From assembly GCA_030066475.1 (NCBI GenBank), contig JASJBO010000051.1, positions 1 to 26,434 on the forward strand: 26,434 bases of DNA, written 5' to 3'. Origin of the DNA: Myxococcota bacterium (GTDB lineage: Bacteria > Myxococcota_A > UBA9160 > PR03). How positions within the stretch are numbered: position 1 is the first letter of the stretch; each line of letters starts with the position of its first letter. The notes beneath the pieces are model-generated. The model did no database searches. It saw only the letters and a list, made by a program, of their open reading frames with translations, and was not told where the DNA came from. The position numbers and the translations under genes are program-made. Of the stretch, positions 6,579-15,889 are shown piece by piece.

Positions 6579-7705
6579 GCGCTTCCCCGCACGCGCGCCA
6601 CCAGGTCGGGCAGCAGCGCCAGCACGCGGTCGATCTGGGCCTCGTCGACGCCGTGGCCCACCGTCAGGCGCAGCGAGGCCAGCGCCTGCTCGGGGCTGCG
6701 CCCCATGGCGGTGAGCGAGTGCGACGGGACGATCGAGCCCGACGCGCAGGCCGCTCCGGCCGAGACCGAGACGCCCTCCCCGTCGAGCGCCTCCACCAGC
6801 ACGTCGCCCGCGGCGCCGGTGAGCTCGACGTTCAGCGTGTTGGGCAGCACGTGCGCGGGATCGCCGTTGCGGCGCACCGCGGGGATCTTGGCCTCGATCC
6901 CGGCCCAGAGCCGGTCGCGCAGGGCCGCGTAGCGCTCGCCGCGCTCCGCGAGCTCGCGCGCCGCCAGCTCGCAGGCCACGCCGAGCCCGGCGATGCCCGC
7001 CACGTTGTGGGTGCCGCCGCGCCGCCGCCGCTCCTGGGGACCGCCGCGCACGAAGGGCGCGGGCTCCACGCCGGCGCGCATCCAGAGCAGGCCGACGCCC
7101 TTGGGCCCGTTGAACTTGTGGGCCGAGGCCGAGAGCAGGTCGCACGGCACGCGATCGACGCGCACCGGGATCTTGCCGATCGCCTGGGTCGCGTCGACGT
7201 GCAGGCGGGCCCGGCCGTGGGCGCGCACGCACGCGGCGATCGCCTCGATGGGCTGGATCACGCCCGTCTCGTTGTGCGCCCAGATCACCGACACCAGCGC
7301 GGTGTCGGGCGCCAGCGCGCCCGCCAGCGCCTCGGGATCGACGCGCCCGTCCGGGTCGACGGGCACGCGCGTGACGCGCCAGCCGCGCGCCTCGAGCGCG
7401 GCCGCGGGCTCCTCGACCGACGGGTGCTCCACCGTCGTCGTCACCAGGTGGCCCGCGTCGCCCCAGCCGTGGAGCGCCAGGTTGTTCGACTCGGTGGCCC
7501 CGGCCGTGAACACCAGCTCGGCCGGCGCCGCGCCCAGCAGCACCGCCGCCCGCTCGCGCGCCCGCTCCACGGTGGCGCGCGCCGCGGCGCCGTGTGCGTG
7601 CGTGCTGCTCGGGTTGCCGTAGACGTCGCGCAGCACCCGCGTGGTCTCTTCGAGCACCTCCTCGCGGAGCGGCGTGGTGGCGTTGTGGTCGAGGTAGATC
7701 CGCAC
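6575..7705 (-). CDS. Cysteine desulfurase (NifS/IscS class)
   Basis: Encodes 376 aa from a GTG start. This PLP enzyme removes sulfur from cysteine as an enzyme-bound persulfide for Fe-S clusters and tRNA thiolation. Visible hallmarks are YLDHNATTP (4-12), the PLP-stacking His94 in VEHPSV, HVDATQAIGK (169-178), the PLP lysine Lys197 in SAHKFNGPKGVG, RRGGTHNV (228-235), and catalytic Cys320 in GAACASGS. The loop around Cys320 is group I-like. It lies 5 nt after the YihY-type gene and overlaps mnmA by GTGA, so MnmA is its likely main sulfur acceptor. No iscU-type scaffold gene or separate iscR is adjacent; the only IscR-like element is the winged-helix tail on the upstream membrane protein. Gene name could be iscS or nifS; I leave it open. 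Confidence 0.94.
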   Translation of the reverse strand: MRIYLDHNATTPLREEVLEETTRVLRDVYGNPSSTHAHGAAARATVERARERAAVLLGAAPAELVFTAGATESNNLALHGWGDAGHLVTTTVEHPSVEEPAAALEARGWRVTRVPVDPDGRVDPEALAGALAPDTALVSVIWAHNETGVIQPIEAIAACVRAHGRARLHVDATQAIGKIPVRVDRVPCDLLSASAHKFNGPKGVGLLWMRAGVEPAPFVRGGPQERRRRGGTHNVAGIAGLGVACELAARELAERGERYAALRDRLWAGIEAKIPAVRRNGDPAHVLPNTLNVELTGAAGDVLVEALDGEGVSVSAGAACASGSIVPSHSLTAMGRSPEQALASLRLTVGHGVDEAQIDRVLALLPDLVARVRGSA

Positions 7706-7710
7706 GCCCG

Positions 7711-9036
7711 CTACGCCTCGACGACCAGCGAGTCCAGGGTGCGCCGGCCGACGGCGTCGTCGACCTGGTGGTCGAGGTCGCGCAGCAGGGCCTCGACGGA
7801 GGCCGCCACCGAGGCGCTCTCGAGCGCCTCGTCGCGCGTGCCGCGCAGCGCGGCCAGCACCTCGCCCACCGTGATGCGGTCGGCGGCGCGTCCGAGCTGG
7901 TAGCCGTCGGTGTCGGGGTCGCCGCGCGGCGAGACGACGCGGGCGCCCTGGAGGTCGTGGAGCATGGCGCGCACGCTCCGCACCGGGATGTCGAGGTCGA
8001 GCGCCAGGGTCTCGGCCGTGACACCCTGCCCGCTCTCGAAGGAGCGCGCGATGCGCGCGGCCACCGCCAGGCCGTACGCCTCGCGCCCCGCCGGCGAGGG
8101 CTCCTCGCCGAGCCGCGCCATCCGGAACGAGGCCAGGTTCTGCGTCGCGAACGAGAACTCCGCGCCGAGCAGCACCACCGTCCACGACACCGAGAGCCAG
8201 GCGATCAGCAGCGGCAGCACCGCGAAGGCGCCGAACACCGCGTTGGCCCGGGCGGCGCCCACGTTGAAGCTCACGTAGACCTCCTGCGCCACCGTGAACC
8301 CGATCGCCGCCACCACGCCACCGATCAGCGCGGGCAGCGGCCGGACGCGCGTGTTGGGCAGGAACCAGTAGGCGAACGCGAAGGCCAGCGTCAGCACCGC
8401 CCCGGGCGCCCAGCGCAGCCCCATCTCGTGGGCCTGCGCGAACAGCGGGTACTCGAGCAGGCGCTGCACCAGGGCCTCGTTGTTCATCGTGGTGCCGAGC
8501 GAGAGCCCCACCGCCAGCAGCAGCGGCGCCACGACGACCACCGCCAGGTAGTCCGCGAAGCGCCGCGCCAGCGAGCGCTCGTGCTCGACGCCCCAGATCA
8601 CGTTGAAGGCGCGCTCGACGCTGCTGATCTGGAGGATCGTCGTCACCACCAGGGTGGCGGCGCCGATCGCGCCCAGCCCCGAGAGGTCCACGCCCTCGAT
8701 GATCGGCAGGATCACCTCGGCGGCGCCCGGGCTGCCGGCGGTGATGCGCTCGACGATGATCCCGGCCAGGTTGGCGCGCACGCCGAAGGCCTCGACCACG
8801 GCCAGCGCCAGCGCGATCAACGGAATCAGCGAGAGCAGAGAGAAGTAGGTGAGCGCGCTGGCGCGCAGCAGCATCTGGTTGCCGGTGGCGCCCTGCGCCA
8901 CGATCACCGCGACCTGGAGCGCGTTGCGCCCGATCTCGAGCGCGCGGTTCGTGTCGGGCACCGGCCGCCACAGATCGCGGTCGAGGTAGCGCTGCGCGCG
9001 AGCGCGCCAGTCGGCGACGGCCAGGGCCACGTTCAC
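7711..9036 (-). CDS. YihY/BrkB-family membrane protein with C-terminal Rrf2-like winged helix
   Basis: Encodes 441 aa from a GTG start. Residues 37-300 are the YihY/BrkB (UPF0761) membrane domain with about six hydrophobic segments, including the family-typical LLRASALTYFSLLSLIP near 56-72 and a last conserved segment near 265-297 (VFGAFAVLPLLIAW). Despite old ribonuclease BN labels, the family has no proven nuclease activity. Residues about 318-400 look like a winged helix of the Rrf2/IscR kind: a helix-turn-helix (VTAETLALDLDIPVRSVRAM) and a wing plus final helix (GYQLGRAADRITVGEVLAALRG). The whole protein has no cysteine, so it cannot hold an Fe-S cluster through cysteine as IscR does. Position directly upstream of the cysteine desulfurase gene and mnmA is where iscR often lies. 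The GTG overlaps the ComEA-like gene's stop codon (GTGA). Confidence 0.87.
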   Translation of the reverse strand: MNVALAVADWRARAQRYLDRDLWRPVPDTNRALEIGRNALQVAVIVAQGATGNQMLLRASALTYFSLLSLIPLIALALAVVEAFGVRANLAGIIVERITAGSPGAAEVILPIIEGVDLSGLGAIGAATLVVTTILQISSVERAFNVIWGVEHERSLARRFADYLAVVVVAPLLLAVGLSLGTTMNNEALVQRLLEYPLFAQAHEMGLRWAPGAVLTLAFAFAYWFLPNTRVRPLPALIGGVVAAIGFTVAQEVYVSFNVGAARANAVFGAFAVLPLLIAWLSVSWTVVLLGAEFSFATQNLASFRMARLGEEPSPAGREAYGLAVAARIARSFESGQGVTAETLALDLDIPVRSVRAMLHDLQGARVVSPRGDPDTDGYQLGRAADRITVGEVLAALRGTRDEALESASVAASVEALLRDLDHQVDDAVGRRTLDSLVVEA

Positions 9037-9433
9037 CCCTCCGGACAGTCGGCGCGCACCAGCGGCGCCAGGCGCGCCAGGGTCACGGCGCCGATCCCGC
9101 GGATGCGCCGCAGCTCCCCGACCTCACACCAGGGACGCGCCTGCACGATCGCCTCGGCGCGCCGCGCCCCGATCCCGGGCAGGGCCTCGAGCGCACGCGC
9201 AGGGGCGCGGTTCAGGTCGAGCGGAAGCCCGAACAGCAGCCGCGCTGCCCCCGCGAGCGGCGGCCGGCCCGGCGCCGAGCAGGCCACGGCGGGCGGACCC
9301 GGCGCGCCCTCGGGGACGCGGCGCGGATCGCGGCACGGCCGCGGCTCCTCCCCCCGCGGCGGCAGCGCCTCGGCGGCGGCGACCAGCGTCAGCAGGCCCG
9401 CCAGCCCCAGCGCTGCACGCGCGCGCGCCTCGC

Positions 9434-9437
<4 letters not shown>
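9033..9437 (-). CDS. Small ComEA-like helix-hairpin-helix protein
   Basis: Encodes 134 aa from a GTG start. An N-terminal hydrophobic stretch (about 9-24, ending in an AEALPP-like cleavage region) suggests export or a membrane anchor. A proline- and arginine-rich linker follows, then a tandem helix-hairpin-helix at about 72-128: [26 protein letters not shown] and the second hairpin around [14 protein letters not shown]. This matches the DNA-binding domain of ComEA, which receives DNA during natural transformation, although many short exported homologues have unknown roles. Four cysteines (35, 53, 104, 131) could form disulfides outside the cytoplasm. It overlaps lysC upstream and yihY downstream by GTGA each, so it is translated with housekeeping genes and no other competence gene is visible. 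Confidence 0.85.
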
Positions 9438-10662
<1,225 letters not shown>

Positions 10663-10669
<7 letters not shown>

Positions 10670-11148
10670 GCACGCGCCCAGGAGGTCGACCACGACTCGA
10701 CCACCGCCTTCGCCTCGGGCCCGTGGCCGTGGACGGTCAGCTCACGGGTGTCGGCGTCGGGCCGCGCGATGCGGATCTCGACCCGGTCGGCCGGCAGCGC
10801 CTCGGGGAAGCGGTCGGCCCACTCGACCGCCACCACGGCGTCGGGCGCGAGCAGGTCGAGGAAGCCGGTGGCCAGCAGCTCGTCCTCGCTCTCGATGCGG
10901 TAGAGATCGACGTGGGCGAGCTCGAGGCGCCCGCCGGGATAGGCGCTCGCGATCACGAAGGTGGGGCTCGCCACCAGCGCCGGGTCGACGCCGAGGCCCT
11001 CGGCGAGCCCCTTCACGAACTCGGTCTTGCCGGCGCCGAGCGGGCCGATCAGCCCGAGCACGGCGCCCCGCCCGCTGTCGGCGAGCACGGCGCCGAGCGC
11101 GCGCGCCAGGGCGCGGCTCTCTTCCGGGCTACGGGAACGCAAGCGCAA
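10663..11148 (-). CDS. tsaE: tRNA threonylcarbamoyladenosine biosynthesis ATPase TsaE
   Basis: Encodes 161 aa, typical for TsaE, the ATPase that works with TsaB and TsaD to form t6A at position 37 of ANN-decoding tRNAs. The P-loop GPLGAGKT is at 35-42, followed by the family motifs [19 protein letters not shown] and [12 protein letters not shown]. The start is a TTG at 11146-11148, preceded by GGAG with a 7-nt spacer; a second TTG two codons later is the alternative. The gene overlaps the nnrD stop by about 20 nt and lysC by 7 nt. nnrD-tsaE adjacency is common in bacteria, where the two are sometimes annotated together as YjeF/YjeE. tsaB and tsaD are not in the window. Confidence 0.93.
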
Positions 11149-12700
11149 GGCCCGGCTCCGCGGGCGCGCCGGCCCGCGCGCGCAGCGCCTCGAGCGCCGC
11201 GGGCAGCTCGGCCGCCAGCTCGCCCGCGAGCACGCCCGCCGTCCCGCAGCGTGCCGCCAGCCGATCGGAGGCGAAGCCGTGCAGCCAGGCGCCGAGAGCC
11301 GCCGCCTCGAACGCGGGTGCACCCTGCCCCAGCAGCCCCGCCACGACGCCGGTCAGCACGTCCCCGGTGCCGCCGGTGCCGAGCCCGGGGCCGCCGGTGG
11401 GGTTGATCGCGATGCGGCCGTCGCGATCCGCGATCACGCTGGCCGCGCCCTTGAGCAGCACGACGCCTCCCGTGGTCTCGGCAAGACGCTGCGCCGCACC
11501 AACTCGGTCCGCGTTGATGCGGCCCGCCGTCGTGCCGAGGAGTCGCGCCGCCTCGCCAGGATGGGGGGTCAGGATAGTGGCGGCCCTGCGACCCTTCAAC
11601 GCGCCGGGATCCTGCGCGAACGGGAACAGCCCGTCCGCATCGAGCACCAGCGGCCGGGCGATACGGGCCGCCAGGTCGAGGACCAGCTTGCAGGTCTCGT
11701 CCTCGCGCCCGATCCCGGGTCCCAGCGCCGTCACGTCGCGCTCGCGCGCCAGGGCGGCGAGTGGCGCCAGCGCCGCGCGCGAGAACCCCTGCTCGGGCGT
11801 GTCGGGCACGGGCGCCGTCATCATCTCGGTGCACTTGACCTCGAGGATCTCGTTCAGCCCGGCCGGACAGGCGACCGTGACCAGCCCGGCGCCGGCGCGG
11901 GCCGCGCCGTGCGCCGCCAGCGCCGCCGCGCCGCTCTTGCCGCGCGATCCGGCCGCCACCAGGACGTGTCCGAAGCTGCCCTTGTGACCGGCAGACGGTC
12001 GCGCGGGCAGGGAGCTCGCCGCCCCCGCAGCCCGCCACAGCTCGGCGTCGGCGCGCACGCCGGGCGCGTCGTCGGCGATCCCGATGCGCGCCACCACGAC
12101 TCGGCCGGCGTGCGTGCGCCCCGGCTCGAGCGCCAGCCCGAGCTTGGGCAGCCCGATCGTCACGGTGACGTCGGCCTCGACCGCGGCACCGAGCACCTGC
12201 CCGGTGTCGGCGTCGAGCCCGGACGGGAGGTCCACGGCCACGACGCGCGCGCCCGGCCGCGCCGCGTTGATCCGGCGGATCGCGGCCGCCGCGGGCCCCT
12301 TCACCTCGCGCGCCAGCCCGGTGCCGAACACCGCGTCGAGGATCACCGCGGCCCCGGCCGTGCGGAACGAGGCCCCGCCGTGCGTCACGTCGAGCCGCGC
12401 GAGCCGTTTCCAGTTGGCCGCCGCGTCACCGCGCAGGCGCGCCGGCTCGCCCAGCAGGGCCACGCGCACCGGCACCCCGAGCAGCGCCAGGTGGCGCGCC
12501 ACGACCAGCCCGTCGCCGCCGTTGTTGCCGGCGCCGCACACCACCAGAACCGGCCCCGCCGGCGCCTCGGCCAGCACGACCTCGGCGACCGCGCGGCCGG
12601 CGCTCTCCATCAGGATCTCGCCCGGGACCCCCAGGGTCTCGATCGTGTGGCGATCGAGCGCGCGCATGGTCTCGGCCCCGACGAGCGGCCAGCGTTCCAA
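11129..12700 (-). CDS. nnrD: Bifunctional NAD(P)H-hydrate epimerase/dehydratase
   Basis: Encodes about 523 aa, the normal size for the fused repair enzyme that reconverts damaged NAD(P)HX to NAD(P)H. The N-terminal epimerase (NnrE/YjeF_N) domain spans about 1-200, with VCGAGNNGGDGLVVARHL and VAVDLPSGLDADTG. The C-terminal ADP/ATP-dependent dehydratase (NnrD, ribokinase-like) domain spans about 225-510, with SAGHKGSFGHVLV, ALGPGIG, LDADGLF, LTPHPGE and the GTGGTGDVLTG active-site loop. The TTG start at 12698-12700 is chosen because GGAGG lies 9 nt upstream and homology begins there; an ATG 11 codons later is possible. The symbol nnrD is used for the fused form; nnr is also used. It sits 4 nt after acpS. 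Confidence 0.95.
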   Translation of the reverse strand: MERWPLVGAETMRALDRHTIETLGVPGEILMESAGRAVAEVVLAEAPAGPVLVVCGAGNNGGDGLVVARHLALLGVPVRVALLGEPARLRGDAAANWKRLARLDVTHGGASFRTAGAAVILDAVFGTGLAREVKGPAAAAIRRINAARPGARVVAVDLPSGLDADTGQVLGAAVEADVTVTIGLPKLGLALEPGRTHAGRVVVARIGIADDAPGVRADAELWRAAGAASSLPARPSAGHKGSFGHVLVAAGSRGKSGAAALAAHGAARAGAGLVTVACPAGLNEILEVKCTEMMTAPVPDTPEQGFSRAALAPLAALARERDVTALGPGIGREDETCKLVLDLAARIARPLVLDADGLFPFAQDPGALKGRRAATILTPHPGEAARLLGTTAGRINADRVGAAQRLAETTGGVVLLKGAASVIADRDGRIAINPTGGPGLGTGGTGDVLTGVVAGLLGQGAPAFEAAALGAWLHGFASDRLAARCGTAGVLAGELAAELPAALEALRARAGAPAEPGLALAFP

Positions 12701-12704
12701 CGGA

Positions 12705-13076
12705 TCAGTCCTCCAACACCACCTGGGCGACACACGCCGCGCTGTCGTGAGTCAGGGTCAGCGCCACGCGCGAGACGCCGAGCGCGGCGGCACGGCGGGC
12801 CGCTGCGCCGTGGAAGCGCAGCGTGGGCGCCTGTCCGCGCTCGCGAACCACTTCGACCTCCCGCCAGCCGACCGGCCCCGCGCCCGCGAGGGCGCGGCGC
12901 GCCGCCGCCTTGGCCGCAAAGCGTACCGCGAGGCTCTCGGCGTCGCGCCGGCGCCGCTCGGCGTAGGCGCGCTCGCCCTCGGTGAAGACGCGGCGCCGCA
13001 GGCGCTCGCCGTGGCGCTCGAGCGCGCGCTGGAAGCGCGGGACCTCGACCAGCTCGACGCCGAGCGCCAGGACCAT
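12705..13076 (-). CDS. acpS: Holo-ACP synthase AcpS, with altered metal-ligand residues
   Basis: Encodes 123 aa, the standard AcpS length. AcpS transfers 4'-phosphopantetheine from CoA to acyl carrier protein in a Mg2+-dependent reaction. The fold is recognisable: LGVELVEVPRF (5-15), FTEGERAYAE (31-40), RFAAKAAARRALAG (52-65), VEVVRERGQAPTL, and the C-terminal LTLTHDSAACVAQVV. However, the metal-binding Asp of the usual (T/V)D(I/L)VEI motif is Glu8, and the Glu of the usual RFA.KEA motif is Ala57, checked at codon level (AAG GCG). Loss of this Glu could weaken or abolish activity, or metal binding may be rearranged. The ATG shares one base with the pdxJ-like stop codon. pdxJ-acpS adjacency is conserved widely. 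Confidence 0.88.
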   Translation of the reverse strand: MVLALGVELVEVPRFQRALERHGERLRRRVFTEGERAYAERRRRDAESLAVRFAAKAAARRALAGAGPVGWREVEVVRERGQAPTLRFHGAAARRAAALGVSRVALTLTHDSAACVAQVVLED

Positions 13077-13786
13077 CAGTCGACGGCGGCGCGCAGCTCC
13101 GCCAGGGCCCGCTCGAGCCCCACGAGGAGCGCCCGGGCCCACAGCGGGCGGCCCGCAACCACGGTCTCGACGACGGGCGCCACCGCCAGCAGGGCGCGGG
13201 CGCGCCGCGCGTCGAGTGCGCCGGCGGCCTGCACCGGCAGGCGCAGCTTCGCGGCCAGCTTGCAGGCATCGGCGAAGGGCACCAGCGCGGCGGCACGCTC
13301 GGCGTCGGGCACGTCGACCGCGCCCAGGCTCGAGATCTCGACGGCCGGCGCCTCGGCCGCTCGCGCCGCCTTGACCGCGTCGAGGTCGGGGGCGATCCGC
13401 ACGCTGGCGGGAATGCGCGCCTCGGAGAGCGCGTGCAGGGCCGCGGGCACCGACCCGCGCAGCGCCACGGGGTCGAGGGGCGGCGCGTCGAGCTGGCCGG
13501 TGGCGGGCTCGGACGCGAGCACCACGCGGTCGGGCCGGACCTCGAGCGCCAGCTTGAGCAGCGACGGCGAGGGCGCCATGCGCAGCTCGAGACCGCGCGC
13601 CACGCGCCGCAGGTCGTGCATGTCGCTCTCGCGCACGGGAGCGAGCGCCTCGTGGACCGCCACGCGCACCGCGTCGGCCCCCGCGCTCTCGGCGGCCACG
13701 GCGAGCGCCGCCAGCCGCGGCTCGTCGCGCGCGCCCGCCTCGCGCATCGCCGCCGGCGCGTCGAGCGAGACCACCAGCGCGCGCAC
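13076..13786 (-). CDS. Degenerate PdxJ-like protein (pyridoxine 5'-phosphate synthase fold)
   Basis: Encodes 236 aa, close to PdxJ length, from a GTG start that shares one base with the glmM stop. True PdxJ condenses 1-deoxyxylulose 5-phosphate and 3-amino-2-oxopropyl phosphate in vitamin B6 synthesis. Homology is visible in VVSLDAPAAMREA (5-17), LAVAAESAGADAVRV (28-42), LRMAPSPSLLKLALEVRPD (68-86), the PATGQLDAPPLD region and LPVQAAGAL (183-191). By alignment from memory with the E. coli enzyme, catalytic His45 is Ala43, Glu72 is Arg69, the His of NAGHGL is Gly189, and substrate-binding Arg20 is Gly18; the PEKR..VTTEGGLD and IGHA phosphate-binding segments are also lost. It is therefore unlikely to be a functional PdxJ. 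The open frame is intact and tightly packed between glmM and acpS, arguing for a retained non-catalytic or changed role. Confidence 0.82.
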   Translation of the reverse strand: MRALVVSLDAPAAMREAGARDEPRLAALAVAAESAGADAVRVAVHEALAPVRESDMHDLRRVARGLELRMAPSPSLLKLALEVRPDRVVLASEPATGQLDAPPLDPVALRGSVPAALHALSEARIPASVRIAPDLDAVKAARAAEAPAVEISSLGAVDVPDAERAAALVPFADACKLAAKLRLPVQAAGALDARRARALLAVAPVVETVVAGRPLWARALLVGLERALAELRAAVD

Positions 13787-15156
13787 TAGGCCGCCTCCCC
13801 GCCCAGCTCGCGCTGGAGAACCGAGGCGATCTCGCGGGCGTACTCACCGACCTGGGCCTCGTCCTCGCCCTCGACCATGACGCGCGCCTTGGGCTCGGTG
13901 CCGCTGTAGCGGATCAGCACGCGGCCGCGTCCGTCGAGCGCCTTCTCGATGCGCGCCTGGGCCTTCTGCACCGACGGGAGCGCCTCGAGCGGCCGCTTCT
14001 CGGCGACCCGCACGTTGAGCAGCACCTGCGGGAAGCGCTCGACGTCGCCGACCAGCTCGGAGAGCGGGCGCTCCTTGCGGCGCATCGCCGCCAGCACCTG
14101 GAGCGCGGTGAGCATCCCGTCGCCGGTGGTGTTGTGGTCGAGGAACACGATGTGCCCGGACTGCTCGCCGCCCAGGTTGTAGCCGCGGGCGCGCATCTCC
14201 TCGACCACGTAGCGGTCGCCGACGGCCGTGCGCACGAGCCTCAGGCCGAGCCGCTCGACCGCCTTCTCGAGCCCGAGGTTGCTCATCACGGTGGCCACCA
14301 CCGCGCCGCCCCGCAGCGTGTCGCGCTCGACCATGTCGCGCGCCGCGAGCGCGAGGATCGCGTCGCCGTCCACCAGGTCGCCGTGCTCGTCGGCCACCAT
14401 GCAGCGGTCGCCGTCGCCGTCGACGCAGATCCCGACGTCGGCGCGCACCTCCTTGACGCGGGCGATCATGGTCTCGGGATGGACCGAGCCGACCGCATCG
14501 TTGATGTTGCGCCCGTTGGGCTCGACCCCGATCGCGAAGACCTCGGCCCCGAGCTCGCTCAGCACGGTGGGCCCGACCTTGTAGGCGGCCCCGTTGGAGC
14601 AGTCGAGCACCACGCGCAGCCCCTCGAGATCGAGCTCGAGCGGGAAGGTCTTCTTGAGGAACACCACGTAGCGCCCCTCGGCGTCGTCGATGCGGCGCGC
14701 CCGGCCCACCTCTTCGGCGGGGGCCCGCAGCTCGGCGAGCCGGCCCGAGTCGATCAGCTGCTCGATGCGGTCCTCGATGTCGTCGGGCAGCTTGAAGCCG
14801 TCGTGCGAGAAGAACTTGATGCCGTTGTCCTGGTAGGGGTTGTGGCTGGCCGAGATCATCACGCCCGCGTCGCAGCGCATGTCGGCGGTGAGGAACGCCA
14901 TGCCGGGCGTCGGCATCGGCCCGACCTGGAGCACGTCGACGCCCATCGAGCAGATGCCGGCCACCAGGGCGTTCTCGAACATGTAGCCCGACAGGCGGGT
15001 GTCCTTGCCGATGATGATGCGGTGGCGCTCGCCGCCGCGGCGCCGGAAGACGTGGCTCACCGCCTGGCCGAGCGCCAGCGCCATCTCGGCCGTCATCGGC
15101 TCGACGTTGGCGCGCCCGCGCACGCCGTCGGTCCCGAACAAGCGCTTCTCACCCAT
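13786..15156 (-). CDS. glmM: Phosphoglucosamine mutase
   Basis: Encodes 456 aa, normal for GlmM, which converts glucosamine-6-phosphate to glucosamine-1-phosphate for peptidoglycan and lipopolysaccharide precursors. The N-terminus begins [10 protein letters not shown]; the phosphoserine loop [16 protein letters not shown] holds catalytic Ser104; the Mg2+ site is DGDGDRC near 245; the sugar-binding loop is GGEQSGHI; and the C-terminal phosphate-binding site is [17 protein letters not shown] at 15154-15156 gives the conserved N-terminus; longer readings would enter cdaR. It overlaps cdaR by 8 nt. In Firmicutes, CdaA, CdaR and GlmM form a complex in which GlmM inhibits c-di-AMP synthesis; the same gene order here suggests a similar link. 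Confidence 0.97.
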   Translation of the reverse strand: MGEKRLFGTDGVRGRANVEPMTAEMALALGQAVSHVFRRRGGERHRIIIGKDTRLSGYMFENALVAGICSMGVDVLQVGPMPTPGMAFLTADMRCDAGVMISASHNPYQDNGIKFFSHDGFKLPDDIEDRIEQLIDSGRLAELRAPAEEVGRARRIDDAEGRYVVFLKKTFPLELDLEGLRVVLDCSNGAAYKVGPTVLSELGAEVFAIGVEPNGRNINDAVGSVHPETMIARVKEVRADVGICVDGDGDRCMVADEHGDLVDGDAILALAARDMVERDTLRGGAVVATVMSNLGLEKAVERLGLRLVRTAVGDRYVVEEMRARGYNLGGEQSGHIVFLDHNTTGDGMLTALQVLAAMRRKERPLSELVGDVERFPQVLLNVRVAEKRPLEALPSVQKAQARIEKALDGRGRVLIRYSGTEPKARVMVEGEDEAQVGEYAREIASVLQRELGGEAA

Positions 15157-15889
15157 CGGAGCTCGTCTCCCCCTCTTCGCCACGCCCTGCGGCCTCGGCC
15201 TCGGCCGCTGCTTCTGCTTCCGCCTGGGCCTCGGCCTCGAGCCGCGCCTGCACCTCGGGATCGATCTCGATCCCCACCCGGACCTTCACCTGGCCGCGGT
15301 CTTCGGCCCACACGTGCCCGGCGCCCGGGGAGACCCGGACCTCGCGCTCGACGGGCTCGGTCGCCCCGGTCACGTCGATCGTTTCGGTCACCACCTCGGA
15401 GAGCCGTAGCACCTGGGAGCGCGCGCCCGAGATCTTCACGCGCGGCGGCTCGACATCGACCAGCGCGACCCGGAAGCCCTCGGCGGGCGCCCCCTCGACG
15501 TCGGGCCGCACGCGAACGGCCCGGGTGGCGCGACGCTCGAAGGTCAGCTCGATCCGGGAGGGCGAGCGGCTCACCACGCGGGCGCCGCGGGGCAGCTCGA
15601 AGCGGGTCAGGTCGACCTCGAAGTCGGCGACGCCGGGCTTGGCGCCGCCCACCTCGACCGGGTACTCGAGGTCGTCGCGCACCTTGCGCAGGGCCGCCCG
15701 GGTGCCGAGCATCCGGACGTTGACGACGTCGGCGCTCTTCTCGGTGACGACGAGGTCGGTGGAGAGGCCGTGGATCACCACCGGGATGTCGAAGCCACGC
15801 TCGATGTCGGCCGAGCCCTGGGCCACCACCCAGAGGAAGAAGCCGATCGCGACCGACAGCAGCTTCAGCCCGAAGTTGCGGAAGATCAC
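15149..15889 (-). CDS. cdaR: YbbR-domain protein, CdaR-type regulator of diadenylate cyclase
   Basis: Encodes 246 aa from a GTG start. One N-terminal transmembrane helix (about 7-24, [17 protein letters not shown]) is followed by an extracytoplasmic region with beta-rich YbbR repeats. The repeats are recognisable by phrases such as [13 protein letters not shown] and [15 protein letters not shown], and a second unit around [18 protein letters not shown]; that is fewer repeats than the Firmicute CdaR I know. The C-terminal 40 residues are a charged, alanine/glutamate-rich tail ([20 protein letters not shown]), probably a coiled coil. CdaR modulates CdaA activity in Gram-positive bacteria. GTG overlaps the cdaA stop as GTGA, and glmM follows with an 8-nt overlap. 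The name is given by family and synteny; function in this lineage is inferred. Confidence 0.87.
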   Translation of the reverse strand: MIFRNFGLKLLSVAIGFFLWVVAQGSADIERGFDIPVVIHGLSTDLVVTEKSADVVNVRMLGTRAALRKVRDDLEYPVEVGGAKPGVADFEVDLTRFELPRGARVVSRSPSRIELTFERRATRAVRVRPDVEGAPAEGFRVALVDVEPPRVKISGARSQVLRLSEVVTETIDVTGATEPVEREVRVSPGAGHVWAEDRGQVKVRVGIEIDPEVQARLEAEAQAEAEAAAEAEAAGRGEEGETSSDG

